Assembly: GCA_963803575.1 (NCBI GenBank)
Contig: CAWDMW010000002.1
Span: 1-64,000 of the forward strand
DNA: 64,000 nt
Source of the DNA: CAWDMW01 sp963803575
Lineage (GTDB): Bacteria; Pseudomonadota; Alphaproteobacteria; Rickettsiales; UBA998
Direction of reading: 5' to 3'
A model generated the notes under the pieces. It saw only the letters and a program-made list of their open reading frames with translations. It was not told the DNA's origin and did not search any database. Below, one piece after another: positions 1-8,250 of the stretch (the stretch's first letter is position 1; each line of letters starts with the position of its first letter). Made by a program: the position numbers and the translations under genes.

Positions 1-32
1 AGAAGCAAAGGCACTGACAACAGCGCTGGCTA

Positions 33-1604
33 CTAACCACCATGAAGCAACAATTGCATTTTTGCGTAATGCTCTGATGCAATCACCGCCTTGCGACGCG
101 CCATCTGGTAACGTCGATTCACTTCTTTTTGTACGCCATCAATCGTATTCACAGCGTTATCTTTCGCCATTAAGATGTTATCGGCAATAGATTCAGCCTG
201 TTCTTCACTGATACGGGAATTACTGGATAGCAGGCTAATCGCCGCACCCTTATCCATTTGTGCAAGACGATCACGCACAACTTGCGGCGCAGAAGTTGGC
301 TCTTCCAGAATATGCTGAACGTCGCGTCTAATGCCATCATATTGTAGTGAAGGCTCACCTAGCCCGTCAAAGTACGTAGCAATACGTCCCTCAACAGCAG
401 CCGGCAAATCCTGCGCTGACTGGAATGACTCACGGTAACGCGTTGCCGTGTTGCCCATAAATTGCTGCATCGTATCGTAAGCCAAATCAACTAAACGATC
501 AGACTGAGCATTATCCATATCTGAGAGTTCATGCACAATTTCCTTAATGGTTGCACGATCAAAATGCTTCAAACGTGCCAGCACTTCTTCACTTGCGCCA
601 CGCGGATCATCAAACGCCTGCTCAAGATGCTGCTTAAATTCTTCCGAATTTAATTCATCTTTGCTGGTGCGGTCTAATATGTCAGCCACACGTGTGCGAT
701 ATTCTTTCGCTTCCTCATCAGACACAGGAGAGATGCTATCAATCACGGCAAGAACTTTATCTGCTCGCTTAGGCTTATCACCAGATGCCGTTTTTGCTTT
801 TTGGAATGAGTCTTTCAGCGCTGTAGCATTTTCTTTGTTAAGGCGAGACTTTTTATTCACCTGTACATCCAACACGCGTTCCAGTTGCTCATCCGTAATA
901 TTAATACGTTCCTGCACTTCCAGCTTATTAACAAACTTTTCCAGTTCGCGGAATAATTCATTTTTAGTTGGCACGTCAGGTGTCAAGCGATGAATATAAT
1001 CTTCCAGACGCTTATCCACATTGTTTTTACGCATCAAATGATCCACTTCCTGATAAAGCGCACGCACGGTTTGCTTCACCTGCTTCTGAGACTTGCTGGC
1101 CTCTGACGGCGTTACTAAGTTCCCTAAAGCACTGGCAGAATAACGCAATCCACTCAACGCCGAATGAATCAGGCCACCCACAATGGTGTGAACCGCTTTA
1201 TACTCAATATAGAGCAGCGTAATGAAGAATAATGCCCAGATCACCAAGCCTGCGACCATGGCAACATAAGGTGAGACTGGCAGCAAACTAATACCAAAAT
1301 ATGATCCGGCAAATAATGCCAGACTTGAGGTAATTAATACCCACGCACCCACAGCAGAGGTGATGGTTGTGCTAGAAATGCCGTCATCATCGTCATCGTC
1401 TTCATCAAACGTTGCATCATCTTTGGTTAAGCTATCAACGCGCATCTCCACGCTTTTCTTCTTAATGTTAGGAATCATGGATACGCCCGTTGCCAAAGAC
1501 AGAGACGAGAGCAGGAACTGCACCCCATATGCTATAATGACGCTGACCACCAGCCCAACAATAAATAGTCCATCCAGACTTTCGTTAACAATAATCGTAT
1601 CCAT
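33..1604 (-). CDS. Membrane protein with internal helical repeats, function unknown
   Basis: 523 residues, not recognised as a named family. Three likely membrane segments lie near residues 14-36, 86-108 and 113-134, with an acidic run (DEDDDDDDG) near 68-76 between the first two. The rest is charged, helical and probably soluble. At least two, perhaps three, related units of about 60 residues can be seen: one around DDPRGASEEVLARLKHFD and one around EEPTSAPQVVRDRLAQMD, each followed by a stretch in which S-x-x-Q/E-x-x-x-x-x-D recurs. This style recalls repeat-bearing membrane proteins of cyanobacteria, but that is inference. The start has a strong Shine-Dalgarno (AAGGAAAGAGG) just upstream. 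It is divergent from thrC, with about 185 bases between them. The gene is complete, ending at base 33. Confidence 0.8.
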   Translation of the reverse strand: MDTIIVNESLDGLFIVGLVVSVIIAYGVQFLLSSLSLATGVSMIPNIKKKSVEMRVDSLTKDDATFDEDDDDDDGISSTTITSAVGAWVLITSSLALFAGSYFGISLLPVSPYVAMVAGLVIWALFFITLLYIEYKAVHTIVGGLIHSALSGLRYSASALGNLVTPSEASKSQKQVKQTVRALYQEVDHLMRKNNVDKRLEDYIHRLTPDVPTKNELFRELEKFVNKLEVQERINITDEQLERVLDVQVNKKSRLNKENATALKDSFQKAKTASGDKPKRADKVLAVIDSISPVSDEEAKEYRTRVADILDRTSKDELNSEEFKQHLEQAFDDPRGASEEVLARLKHFDRATIKEIVHELSDMDNAQSDRLVDLAYDTMQQFMGNTATRYRESFQSAQDLPAAVEGRIATYFDGLGEPSLQYDGIRRDVQHILEEPTSAPQVVRDRLAQMDKGAAISLLSSNSRISEEQAESIADNILMAKDNAVNTIDGVQKEVNRRYQMARRKAVIASEHYAKMQLLLHGG

Positions 1605-1789
1605 ACCTCTTTCCTTATATCATTGAGATTTTTATAACTGTAAAACAAACTAATCATTAATAGGTGCTATATAAAGAAGCTATACGGCAACATGATGTGA
1701 AACGTAAATCGGGTTTTAACATGTATGATTAAGTTGCATTGTAGGTTAAACACCTAGTATATAAGTACGTACATATACATATATACATC

Positions 1790-3202
1790 ATGAATACTGC
1801 ACTTACCTTGCCACCAATCACTTATCGCTCCACCCGCGGGCAATCACCTGAAGCCTCATTTGATGATATAGTTCTCACCGGGCTGGCACCTGATGGCGGG
1901 CTGTATGTTCCCTCACATTTGCCACAATTCAACCCGTCAGAACTGGCTCGCATGGCCTCCCTGCCCTATACGGAACTGGCCAAGCGCATTATTGCCCCTT
2001 TTGTAGGTGATGCCGTTGCCAGCGATACACTCAAACAATTAATTGATGAGAGTTACAGTACCTTTCGCCATCACGCCGTCACGCCACTTGTGCAGTTAGG
2101 TCATCAGGAATTTGTGCTGGAACTATTTCACGGCCAGACCTTGGCGTTCAAAGATGTCGCCCTACAATTGCTGGGCCGCATCATGGATACGGTACTAAAA
2201 CGCGACAAGCAAAAACTGGTGATACTGGGTGCCACGTCCGGTGATACGGGATCAGCAGCGATTGCCGGATGTCAGGGACGCGAGCAAATGGATATTGTGA
2301 TTTTGTATCCTAAAGGGCGTGTCTCGGACGTACAACGCCGTCAAATGACAACCGTGACTGATACGAACGTGCATTGTCTTGCGGTTAATGGCACCTTCGA
2401 TGACTGCCAGCATATTGTCAAAACCTTGTTTGTGGATCAGGGCTTTCGCAGTGAATGTCCGATGGGCGCAGTCAATTCGATTAATTGGGCACGGATTGTT
2501 GCGCAGATCGTATATTACTTCTATGCAGCGTTCCAACTTGGTGCGCTAGCGCGTTCTGTGTGCTTTTCGGTGCCGACTGGTAATTTTGGTGATATTTACG
2601 CAGGATATCTGGCCAAGCGTATGGGGTTGCCCATGCAACCACTCATCATTGCCAGTAACAGCAATGACATCCTTACGCGCTGCTATCACACTGGACGCTA
2701 TGAAGTGCAAACCGTGGAACATACTATCAGCCCTAGCATGGATATTGGCGTGTCCAGTAACTTTGAACGACTACTCTATGATTTACACCAAGGGAATACG
2801 GGTGACGTGGCAGAGTTAATGACCTCACTGAAAGAAACAGGCAGTTTCACGCTTTCGTCTTCCGCTCAATCGGCATTCAAACAATCTTTCATAGCACACC
2901 GCGCAGATGACGCCCAAACATCCGCAACCATGAAGCGCACCTACCAGGAGAGCGGGTACCTGCTTGATCCCCACACAGCTATTGGTGTTCATGCAGTGCA
3001 GCAAATGCCTAAGCACCCAGATACAGCGTACATCACACTTGCCACAGCACATCCGGCAAAATTTCCGGATGCTGTGCGCCACGCCACCCACATGCACCCC
3101 GAACTGCCACAACATCTGGCAGATTTGCATGATCGCGTGGAACGTTTCACTGAGATTAACAATGATGTGGAAGCCGTAAAGGAGTATCTTCGCGATATGT
3201 AG
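1790..3202 (+). CDS. thrC: Threonine synthase
   Basis: 470 residues, the usual length for the long bacterial threonine synthases. It converts O-phosphohomoserine to threonine with pyridoxal phosphate (PLP), the last step of threonine synthesis, in the cytosol. The N-terminal motif YRSTRGQ, the PLP lysine in LAFKDVALQ (near residue 115), the phosphate-binding GATSGDTGSAA and the later VPTGNFGDIYAGY are all present. The start ATG lies in an AT-rich tract with no clear Shine-Dalgarno, so the exact start is less sure than the family. In many alphaproteobacteria thrC sits next to an M16 peptidase; here the M16 genes are near 39-42 kb. A long imperfect hairpin follows at 3266-3305. Confidence 0.96.
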   Translation: MNTALTLPPITYRSTRGQSPEASFDDIVLTGLAPDGGLYVPSHLPQFNPSELARMASLPYTELAKRIIAPFVGDAVASDTLKQLIDESYSTFRHHAVTPLVQLGHQEFVLELFHGQTLAFKDVALQLLGRIMDTVLKRDKQKLVILGATSGDTGSAAIAGCQGREQMDIVILYPKGRVSDVQRRQMTTVTDTNVHCLAVNGTFDDCQHIVKTLFVDQGFRSECPMGAVNSINWARIVAQIVYYFYAAFQLGALARSVCFSVPTGNFGDIYAGYLAKRMGLPMQPLIIASNSNDILTRCYHTGRYEVQTVEHTISPSMDIGVSSNFERLLYDLHQGNTGDVAELMTSLKETGSFTLSSSAQSAFKQSFIAHRADDAQTSATMKRTYQESGYLLDPHTAIGVHAVQQMPKHPDTAYITLATAHPAKFPDAVRHATHMHPELPQHLADLHDRVERFTEINNDVEAVKEYLRDM

Positions 3203-3265
3203 CAGCGTATTACTTCCTTGCATACAGGGCTATTTATGAGTATGTACAAATCTGAAATTTGTTTT

Positions 3266-3305
3266 GCACTAAACACCTAACATCACATGTTCTGGTGATT
3301 AGTGC
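3266..3305. repeat. Inverted repeat between thrC and an orphan gene
   Basis: The arms GCACTAA and TTAGTGC enclose further pairing (CACC with GGTG, ACAT with ATGT). No T-run follows on the plus strand, so it is not a classic terminator for thrC. It lies 34 bases before the start of the next gene, so it could be a 5' leader hairpin or an operator. A smaller hairpin (ACAAAT/ATTTGT followed by TTT) sits just before it at 3245-3265. Confidence 0.5.
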
Positions 3306-3338
3306 TTACCCTATTTCGGTAGTTTCGTTATCAGGTAG

Positions 3339-3857
3339 ATGATTAAATTTAAGCGCACGATCGCACTGTTCACCCTATCAGCTTTCCTAGTGATGGGCGC
3401 ACCCAAACAAGCAAAGGCTTTAGATCCCTTTAGCTTTTGGGGCATCATGAAGATACTAGGTATTGTTGCATCAGTAGGTACTGTTTGGTACGCTTATCAA
3501 GAAGTAGCTGCTGCTGAAGTTGTTAAAAATGAACAGACTATATTGGATCTGTTCAATGAAAAACGTTACCCGCTTGAAACAGGCATTGCTTTGAACGTTG
3601 CTAAAAACGATAAAGGCAATCCTACTGGCAAAGTTTTCTTTGTTAGCATTGTCAAGGGTAAGTACGCGGACGAAGTTGTTAAAACACGTATGGCTGAAAC
3701 CGGCGTACTAGGCGAATATGAGGGTAGATTAGTAATAGGTGTTTTTTCCGATCCTAGCTCTGCTCAAGAGTTCGCTAACGTTTTCAATGCAATGACAGAT
3801 GGCGAATTTCGTGCTGTTCGTACCGCAAATCCTGTCCTCATAGACAAGGTGAACTAA
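3339..3857 (+). CDS. Secreted small protein, function unknown
   Basis: 172 residues. The N-terminus is a clear Sec signal peptide: KFKR, a hydrophobic core, then a likely cleavage after AKA near residue 27. A second hydrophobic stretch (residues about 36-56) may hold the protein at the inner membrane. The C-terminal half, with GVFSDPSSAQEFANVF, has the feel of a peptidoglycan-binding SPOR-like fold, but this is a guess from pattern only. CAGGTAG upstream may serve as ribosome binding site. It stands alone, with its own strong terminator, and is richer in AT than thrC. Confidence 0.7.
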   Translation: MIKFKRTIALFTLSAFLVMGAPKQAKALDPFSFWGIMKILGIVASVGTVWYAYQEVAAAEVVKNEQTILDLFNEKRYPLETGIALNVAKNDKGNPTGKVFFVSIVKGKYADEVVKTRMAETGVLGEYEGRLVIGVFSDPSSAQEFANVFNAMTDGEFRAVRTANPVLIDKVN

Positions 3858-3865
3858 CTCCCCCT

Positions 3866-3893
3866 CCCTGCTTCCCCAAGCAGGGACTTTTCT
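3866..3893 (+). terminator. Rho-independent terminator
   Basis: A perfect 8-bp stem CCCTGCTT/AAGCAGGG with a CCCC loop, followed by ACTTTTCTT. It closes the small secreted-protein gene ending at 3857. Confidence 0.85.
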
Positions 3894-3952
3894 TCTTGTG
3901 GGGTTTGCATTGTAGTGATAATATTAATACAAACAAAATAGGATTATCGATT

Positions 3953-4783
3953 ATGGTTTCCAGCGCAATCCCAACACTTGCTGTGTTAGATCTACTCTAT
4001 GACGATGAATTTGACGAAGCATTAAGACAGGAAGAAATCAGAAATCAGCCGCCAGGCCATAAGAAAAGTGCTTTAGAAAAATTTTTCTCGCTTTCCCAAT
4101 CTGAACCCGCATCTCAACAAGGTTACCAGACAGTGGGAGCCGATAGGGTATCCGGTGTTAATTTTGATTCTGTTGATGCGTTTCGTACTGCCACGTCACT
4201 GAATAACCCCGATATGGCGGCTTACGCCTCTGAACAGAAAATTGCTGGCGTGGCATCCTATTGCCAGCATTTTGCTGATGGGCTGGATTATGTGGCTGAG
4301 CATTACGGCATGGTACCAGCTGGCATCTTTTTGGTGAAAGATGCAACTCCTTACGCTTACGCGGATGCCTCCAATGTCACCATCACACTATCGACAGGGC
4401 AAATCACCGCATTTCCAGACAAAGGCGCTGCCCGCGACCCGAAAATTGCTCCATTTCTGGTGAATGCCGATGATGCTGCGTTCATCACCGGTGTTGAGGA
4501 AGCTGCCCACTTATTTATAGAGCGCACACAACCCAGACAATATCAGCTAGCTAAAGAACGGCAAGACACGCTACTGGCTACCCATACTGACATAGACCCC
4601 AATCAACTCCCCCTAGAACAAATGGTCATGCCTATCGTCAGACAAGCAGCCACGGAGCATGGAATCATCGCGCATTCCCCTGTGGATACGCTGCATAAAC
4701 CATCCGTTAGTCACATGGACTGGGCGCAATCCATTCTGGAAGACCGTACTACCCCCGCCATGGAATCCATGCCGATACGGTAA
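3953..4783 (+). CDS. Hypothetical protein with an EEAAH motif
   Basis: 276 residues from the chosen ATG (MVSSAIPT); an upstream in-frame start at 3896 would overlap the preceding terminator and is unlikely. No signal peptide and no clear membrane segment. The middle holds a compact region with GVEEAAHLFIERTQ, where E-E-x-x-H resembles part of a metal-binding helix, but no complete HExxH or other catalytic set is visible. The N-terminal 60 residues are acidic, then basic and probably disordered. I do not recognise the family. It converges on lepA-C with only 16 bases between stops. Confidence 0.7.
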   Translation: MVSSAIPTLAVLDLLYDDEFDEALRQEEIRNQPPGHKKSALEKFFSLSQSEPASQQGYQTVGADRVSGVNFDSVDAFRTATSLNNPDMAAYASEQKIAGVASYCQHFADGLDYVAEHYGMVPAGIFLVKDATPYAYADASNVTITLSTGQITAFPDKGAARDPKIAPFLVNADDAAFITGVEEAAHLFIERTQPRQYQLAKERQDTLLATHTDIDPNQLPLEQMVMPIVRQAATEHGIIAHSPVDTLHKPSVSHMDWAQSILEDRTTPAMESMPIR

Positions 4784-4799
4784 GGGTGCTACCTTATGC

Positions 4800-6056
4800 T
4801 TACTCGTCGCCCATCTTTAATGCTGCAATAAAAGCGGATTGTGGAATATCCACATTCCCGATAGAGCGCATCTTTTTCTTACCCTTCTTTTGCTTCTCAA
4901 GCAATTTGCGCTTGCGGCTAATGTCACCGCCATAACATTTTGCGGTCACGTCTTTGCGCAGGGCTGAAATCGTCTCTCGTGCAATGACCTTGCCCCCAAT
5001 GGCTGCCTGCACCGGAATCTTGAACAAATGCTGGGGTATCAGGTCTTTTAAGCGTTTGCATAATGCACGACCACGATAATCCGCTTGCGAGCGATGCACA
5101 ATCAATGCCAGCGCATCCACGGGTTCAGCATTCACCAAAATAGACAGCTTCACCAAATCACTCTCACTATACCCGTCCATTTGATAGTCAAAACTGGCAT
5201 AACCACGTGTGCAGGATTTCAGGCGGTCATAAAAATCAAATACGACTTCATTCAGCGGCAACCGATACACTGCCATCGCGCGACCACTTACGTACGTTAA
5301 GTCCACCTGCTCACCGCGTTTTTCGGTACATAAACTCAGCACATTCCCCAAATATTCATCCGGCACCATAATTGTGCCTTTAATCCATGGCTCACGCATG
5401 GCCTGAATATGGGTAGGGTCAGGCATATCTGCGGGGTTATGTAACTCTGTTTCTTCCCCGCTATTAAGCGTTAATTCATACACTACACTTGGCGCGGTAG
5501 TAATCAGGTCAACGTCATATTCACGCTCTAAGCGTTCCTGGATAATCTCTAAATGTAGCAACCCCAGAAAACCACAGCGAAACCCCATGCCCAGCGCAGA
5601 TGAGCTTTCGACTTCATAATGGAAGCTGGCGTCATTCAAATGCAGCTTGCTAATACTGGTTTTTAAATGCTCATATTCACCTGTATCTACTGGATATAAC
5701 CCACAAAACACAACAGGCTGGCTGGGTTTAAAGCCGGGAAGTGCCGCGTCCGTTGGCTTTAAATCATCCGTGATGGTGTCACCTACGTTTGTGTCAGCCA
5801 CCTGCTTTATGCCTGTGGTGATGTAGCCCACTTCACCCGGAAAGAGTTGCTTCATGCTTTGCTTCTTTGGCGTGAACACACCCACATCATCTACATGGTA
5901 ATTTGCCCCATTCGACATCATGCGAATCTTCTGCCCTTTGGTGATGGTGCCGGAAAAAACGCGTATCAGGATAATCACCCCAAGATACGTGTCGTACCAG
6001 CTATCAATCAGCAGGGCTTTAAGGGGGCGTTGTGCGGGTGGAAGCTCGTTTGTCAT
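4800..6056 (-). CDS. lepA: LepA/EF4 C-terminal part (domains II to CTD), separate gene
   Basis: 418 residues that match elongation factor 4 from just after the GTPase domain to its normal end. They begin with the domain II signature PLKALLIDSWYD-x-YLGV, run through domains III and V (SSALGMGFRCGFLGLLHLEI, GYASFDYQMDGY) and finish with the basic LepA-specific tail (GGDISRKRKLLEKQKKGKKK). All GTP-binding motifs are missing; they lie on the other strand at 50295-50864. An in-frame stop at 6084-6086 lies ten codons upstream of the ATG, so this cannot be part of a longer local frame. No good Shine-Dalgarno is seen; znuA ends only 44 bases upstream on the same strand, so co-transcription or coupling with znuA is possible. 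EF4 acts on elongating ribosomes and in 30S assembly. Confidence 0.95.
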   Translation of the reverse strand: MTNELPPAQRPLKALLIDSWYDTYLGVIILIRVFSGTITKGQKIRMMSNGANYHVDDVGVFTPKKQSMKQLFPGEVGYITTGIKQVADTNVGDTITDDLKPTDAALPGFKPSQPVVFCGLYPVDTGEYEHLKTSISKLHLNDASFHYEVESSSALGMGFRCGFLGLLHLEIIQERLEREYDVDLITTAPSVVYELTLNSGEETELHNPADMPDPTHIQAMREPWIKGTIMVPDEYLGNVLSLCTEKRGEQVDLTYVSGRAMAVYRLPLNEVVFDFYDRLKSCTRGYASFDYQMDGYSESDLVKLSILVNAEPVDALALIVHRSQADYRGRALCKRLKDLIPQHLFKIPVQAAIGGKVIARETISALRKDVTAKCYGGDISRKRKLLEKQKKGKKKMRSIGNVDIPQSAFIAALKMGDE

Positions 6057-6100
6057 TGCGCCAGTTGTAGAATATTTCAGGCGTTAACGCAAGCTTGCCT

Positions 6101-6958
6101 TCACTTTAAACAGCGCACAAATGCATCAGCGATGGTATGCATTAACCCTATAGGTTGACTCTCTTGTGCAGTACCAAGCGGATCAATAGCCACCATCCGA
6201 ATGGGTGTGTTTTGTTTTAGCGTGTCTAACATACGCGGTGAAACAGATGTTTCATGTAGCAAGCAGGGTATGTTTCTTTGTGCAATCAACTTACGTGCTG
6301 CCATCACTTCACGTGCAGATAGGGGGACGTCAGGCGTACTGGTCAGTGCAGCCATTTGCGTTAAGCCATAATGCTGCGTGATATAACGGTACGCATCATG
6401 GTACACAATGAATGGTTTGTTTTGCAATGGATGCAACTTACCTTGCAATGCATCATCAAGCCGTCGTAATCTGTTCACCAAACGCTGTGCATTCGATACA
6501 TATACTGGTCTGTAGCGCGGTTGACGATCAGATAATATCGCTTCTATTGCCTCTACCATATGAATCAGGTTAGGCACGTGGAGCCAGATATGCACATCCG
6601 GCACATCAGGGTTTTCCGAAGAAGGTAGCAGATACATATCCGGCACCTGACTTAACACAACATGCTGAGCTGAGTCTGCTATGACGTGTTGCGCTTTATA
6701 CAAGAACGTTTCAAATGACGGATCTATCGAGAGAACTATATCAGCATCCTGCAATACCTGCATGTGGGAAGGTTTCAGGCGGAACCCATGCACCGACTGC
6801 CCTGCTGGCACCATTTGTACTACCTGCACTGTATCGCCTGCAATCTGCTTTACCAACGCAGAAATTGGCACGATGGTGGTTACCACTTTTATAGGTTGCG
6901 CTGTTGCAGTAACAGGCAACAAGCATATGATAAGAGCAAAAAACGACAGAAACTTCAT
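6101..6958 (-). CDS. znuA: Zinc ABC transporter substrate-binding protein
   Basis: 285 residues with a Sec signal peptide cut near TATA-QP (residue 20). It belongs to the cluster A-I periplasmic metal receptors that deliver zinc (or manganese) to an ABC importer. Likely metal ligands are the His in SVHGF, the His in DVHIWL, the His in VYHDAY and the late Asp in AIDPLG. The His-rich loop seen in many ZnuA proteins is absent. The permease and ATPase genes (znuB, znuC) are not in this window, so the metal is inferred from the family only. It is directly upstream of the lepA C-terminal part. Confidence 0.88.
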   Translation of the reverse strand: MKFLSFFALIICLLPVTATAQPIKVVTTIVPISALVKQIAGDTVQVVQMVPAGQSVHGFRLKPSHMQVLQDADIVLSIDPSFETFLYKAQHVIADSAQHVVLSQVPDMYLLPSSENPDVPDVHIWLHVPNLIHMVEAIEAILSDRQPRYRPVYVSNAQRLVNRLRRLDDALQGKLHPLQNKPFIVYHDAYRYITQHYGLTQMAALTSTPDVPLSAREVMAARKLIAQRNIPCLLHETSVSPRMLDTLKQNTPIRMVAIDPLGTAQESQPIGLMHTIADAFVRCLK

Positions 6959-7019
6959 TATCTTGATGAATATGATGCAAATATTAAAATAAGGACTTTC
7001 ACTATCTGCGGTTTCTGAT

Positions 7020-7025
7020 TATAAT
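7020..7025 (+). promoter_or_regulatory. Possible -10 box before a tiny membrane protein
   Basis: A perfect TATAAT, 30 bases upstream of the ATG at 7056. No convincing -35 hexamer at the right spacing, so this is tentative. Confidence 0.4.
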
Positions 7026-7055
7026 GCAATCATTCTTTCTTTTGGAGAACATTTT

Positions 7056-7217
7056 ATGTTTTCAATCAGTCTTTTTAGAGCGTTTTTCACTCTTCCCTTA
7101 CTTGCTGAAGGAACGGTCGAAAAGCTGTTTTTAAAGGTAATGCTGATCGCAGCATTACTAACGTTTCTCAGTGTGCTGGTTCTTATAGGTGCTATATACC
7201 TGTTGCTAGCACACTAA
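7056..7217 (+). CDS. Single-span membrane microprotein
   Basis: 53 residues starting MFSISLFRAFF. The C-terminal half is one strongly hydrophobic segment (about residues 27-51). The start is well supported by TTTGGAG seven bases or so upstream, and the stop is followed at once by a hairpin with a T-run, so promoter-like box, ribosome site, frame and terminator all agree. Function unknown. It is divergent from znuA. Confidence 0.65.
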   Translation: MFSISLFRAFFTLPLLAEGTVEKLFLKVMLIAALLTFLSVLVLIGAIYLLLAH

Positions 7218-7224
7218 ACCTCAT

Positions 7225-7267
7225 AACCGGTAGTTTCTTTGCATAAGAATCATACCGGTTCTTTTTT
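7225..7267 (+). terminator. Rho-independent terminator
   Basis: Stem AACCGGTA/TACCGGTT, with additional pairing inside the loop, followed by CTTTTTT. It ends the microprotein transcript. Confidence 0.85.
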
Positions 7268-7349
7268 GGCTCACATAGCAGATGACTAGACATTCCGTAC
7301 TCTCTATGCCATAAAAAACGTCCTTACACAATTCAAGGAACCACACACT

Positions 7350-7886
7350 ATGCCAGATATTGTTTACGACATTCCCGAAACGCATAACGAATTATGTGAC
7401 TATACGCTGGCTGTGCTGGTAGATAACGAATTTGGAGTGCTTGGGCGTGTCATTGGCCTGTTCTCCAGTCGTGGCTACAATATCACCAGCCTGACAGTGG
7501 CTGAAGTGGATGATGAAGCGATGCTCTCACGCATCACCATTGTTACCCGCACCACTCAACGTGTCGTGCAACAGATTAAAGCATTATTGGAGCGTATGGT
7601 GCCAGTGCATAAGGTGCATAACCTGACACAGGAAAGTGCTTATGTGCAGCGGGAACTGGCACTGATTAAAGTGTCCAGCAAAGGAGAACACCGCCTTGAA
7701 GCTCTACGCATTGCAGATATTTTCCGGGCGCGCTCTGTGGATGCTACAACGGCCTCATTCATCTTTGAACTGACTGGCAAACCGGAAAAGATTGACACCT
7801 TCATCAGCCTGCTTCGCCCCTTAGGGCTGGTCGATGTCGCCCGCACAGGATCCGCCGCTATGGCTCGTGGTGAAGAAGGGTTTTAA
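7350..7886 (+). CDS. ilvN: Acetolactate synthase small (regulatory) subunit
   Basis: 178 residues. It regulates the thiamine-dependent acetolactate synthase of valine, leucine and isoleucine synthesis and carries the valine feedback site. The N-terminal ACT domain is clear (LAVLVDNEFGVLGRVIGLFSSRGYNI), followed by the family C-terminal domain with RELALIKV and the closing ARTGSAAMARG. SD AAGGA is present before the ATG. Unusually, the large subunit (ilvB/ilvI) and ilvC are not next to it: the neighbours are a microprotein and a small hydrophilic orphan. The symbol ilvH is used for the same family in some genomes. Confidence 0.95.
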   Translation: MPDIVYDIPETHNELCDYTLAVLVDNEFGVLGRVIGLFSSRGYNITSLTVAEVDDEAMLSRITIVTRTTQRVVQQIKALLERMVPVHKVHNLTQESAYVQRELALIKVSSKGEHRLEALRIADIFRARSVDATTASFIFELTGKPEKIDTFISLLRPLGLVDVARTGSAAMARGEEGF

Positions 7887-7903
7887 AGGCCTGCAAATAA
7901 TAG

Positions 7904-7931
7904 TTGAATTAATTAAGAATCTATGTATAAT
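7904..7931 (+). promoter_or_regulatory. Sigma-70-type promoter
   Basis: TTGAAT, 16-base spacer, TATAAT, placed 37 bases before the start of the small hydrophilic protein at 7968. Confidence 0.6.
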
Positions 7932-7967
7932 GTTGTTAGTTGTTTAGTTATTCAATTAAGAAACATC

Positions 7968-8135
7968 ATGGCTAATTCAAATTCAGGCAGAGGCAGTTAT
8001 CGTGACTCAAACGATAACGATCACAAACCGACCGATCCAGAAGTTCTGGATCGAATAAAAGAAGAAGCGGAAGAAATAAAACAACCCCGATCAGATGATC
8101 AGGCTTCTAGTGGAAGCAGGTCTTCCGGTCGATAA
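7968..8135 (+). CDS. Small hydrophilic protein, function unknown
   Basis: 55 residues from the ATG at 7968 (MANSNSGRG). Rich in Ser, Asp, Glu, Lys and Arg with almost no hydrophobic residues, so probably disordered except for a short helix (PEVLDRIKEEAEEIKQ). A longer frame from 7923 would run through the promoter and is rejected. A good promoter and a strong terminator frame it tightly, which argues it is expressed. Confidence 0.65.
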   Translation: MANSNSGRGSYRDSNDNDHKPTDPEVLDRIKEEAEEIKQPRSDDQASSGSRSSGR

Positions 8136-8140
8136 CTATA

Positions 8141-8168
8141 AACAGGCCGCCTTCGGCCTGTTTTTTTT
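8141..8168 (+). terminator. Rho-independent terminator
   Basis: Stem AACAGGCCG/CGGCCTGTT with a short loop, followed by eight T. Very strong. Confidence 0.95.
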
Positions 8169-8250
8169 GCGCTTAATATTAACTGCAAGCAGATTACATT
8201 AATACCACTCCATCATTGCTATGGTAACACTACTTACCCTATGATGCCGC

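Noticed and set aside
547..993. A 148-codon plus-strand frame opposite the repeat membrane protein
   Set aside because: Ser/Arg-rich antisense composition, no ribosome site, fully covered by a well-supported gene on the other strand.
1755..1789. Alternating purine-pyrimidine tract (TACGTACATATACATATATACAT) before thrC
   Set aside because: Could suggest Z-DNA or a microsatellite, but it is short and common in AT-rich promoters.
6959..7055. Possible Zur operator between znuA and the microprotein
   Set aside because: No convincing dyad matching known Zur boxes; only AT-rich sequence.
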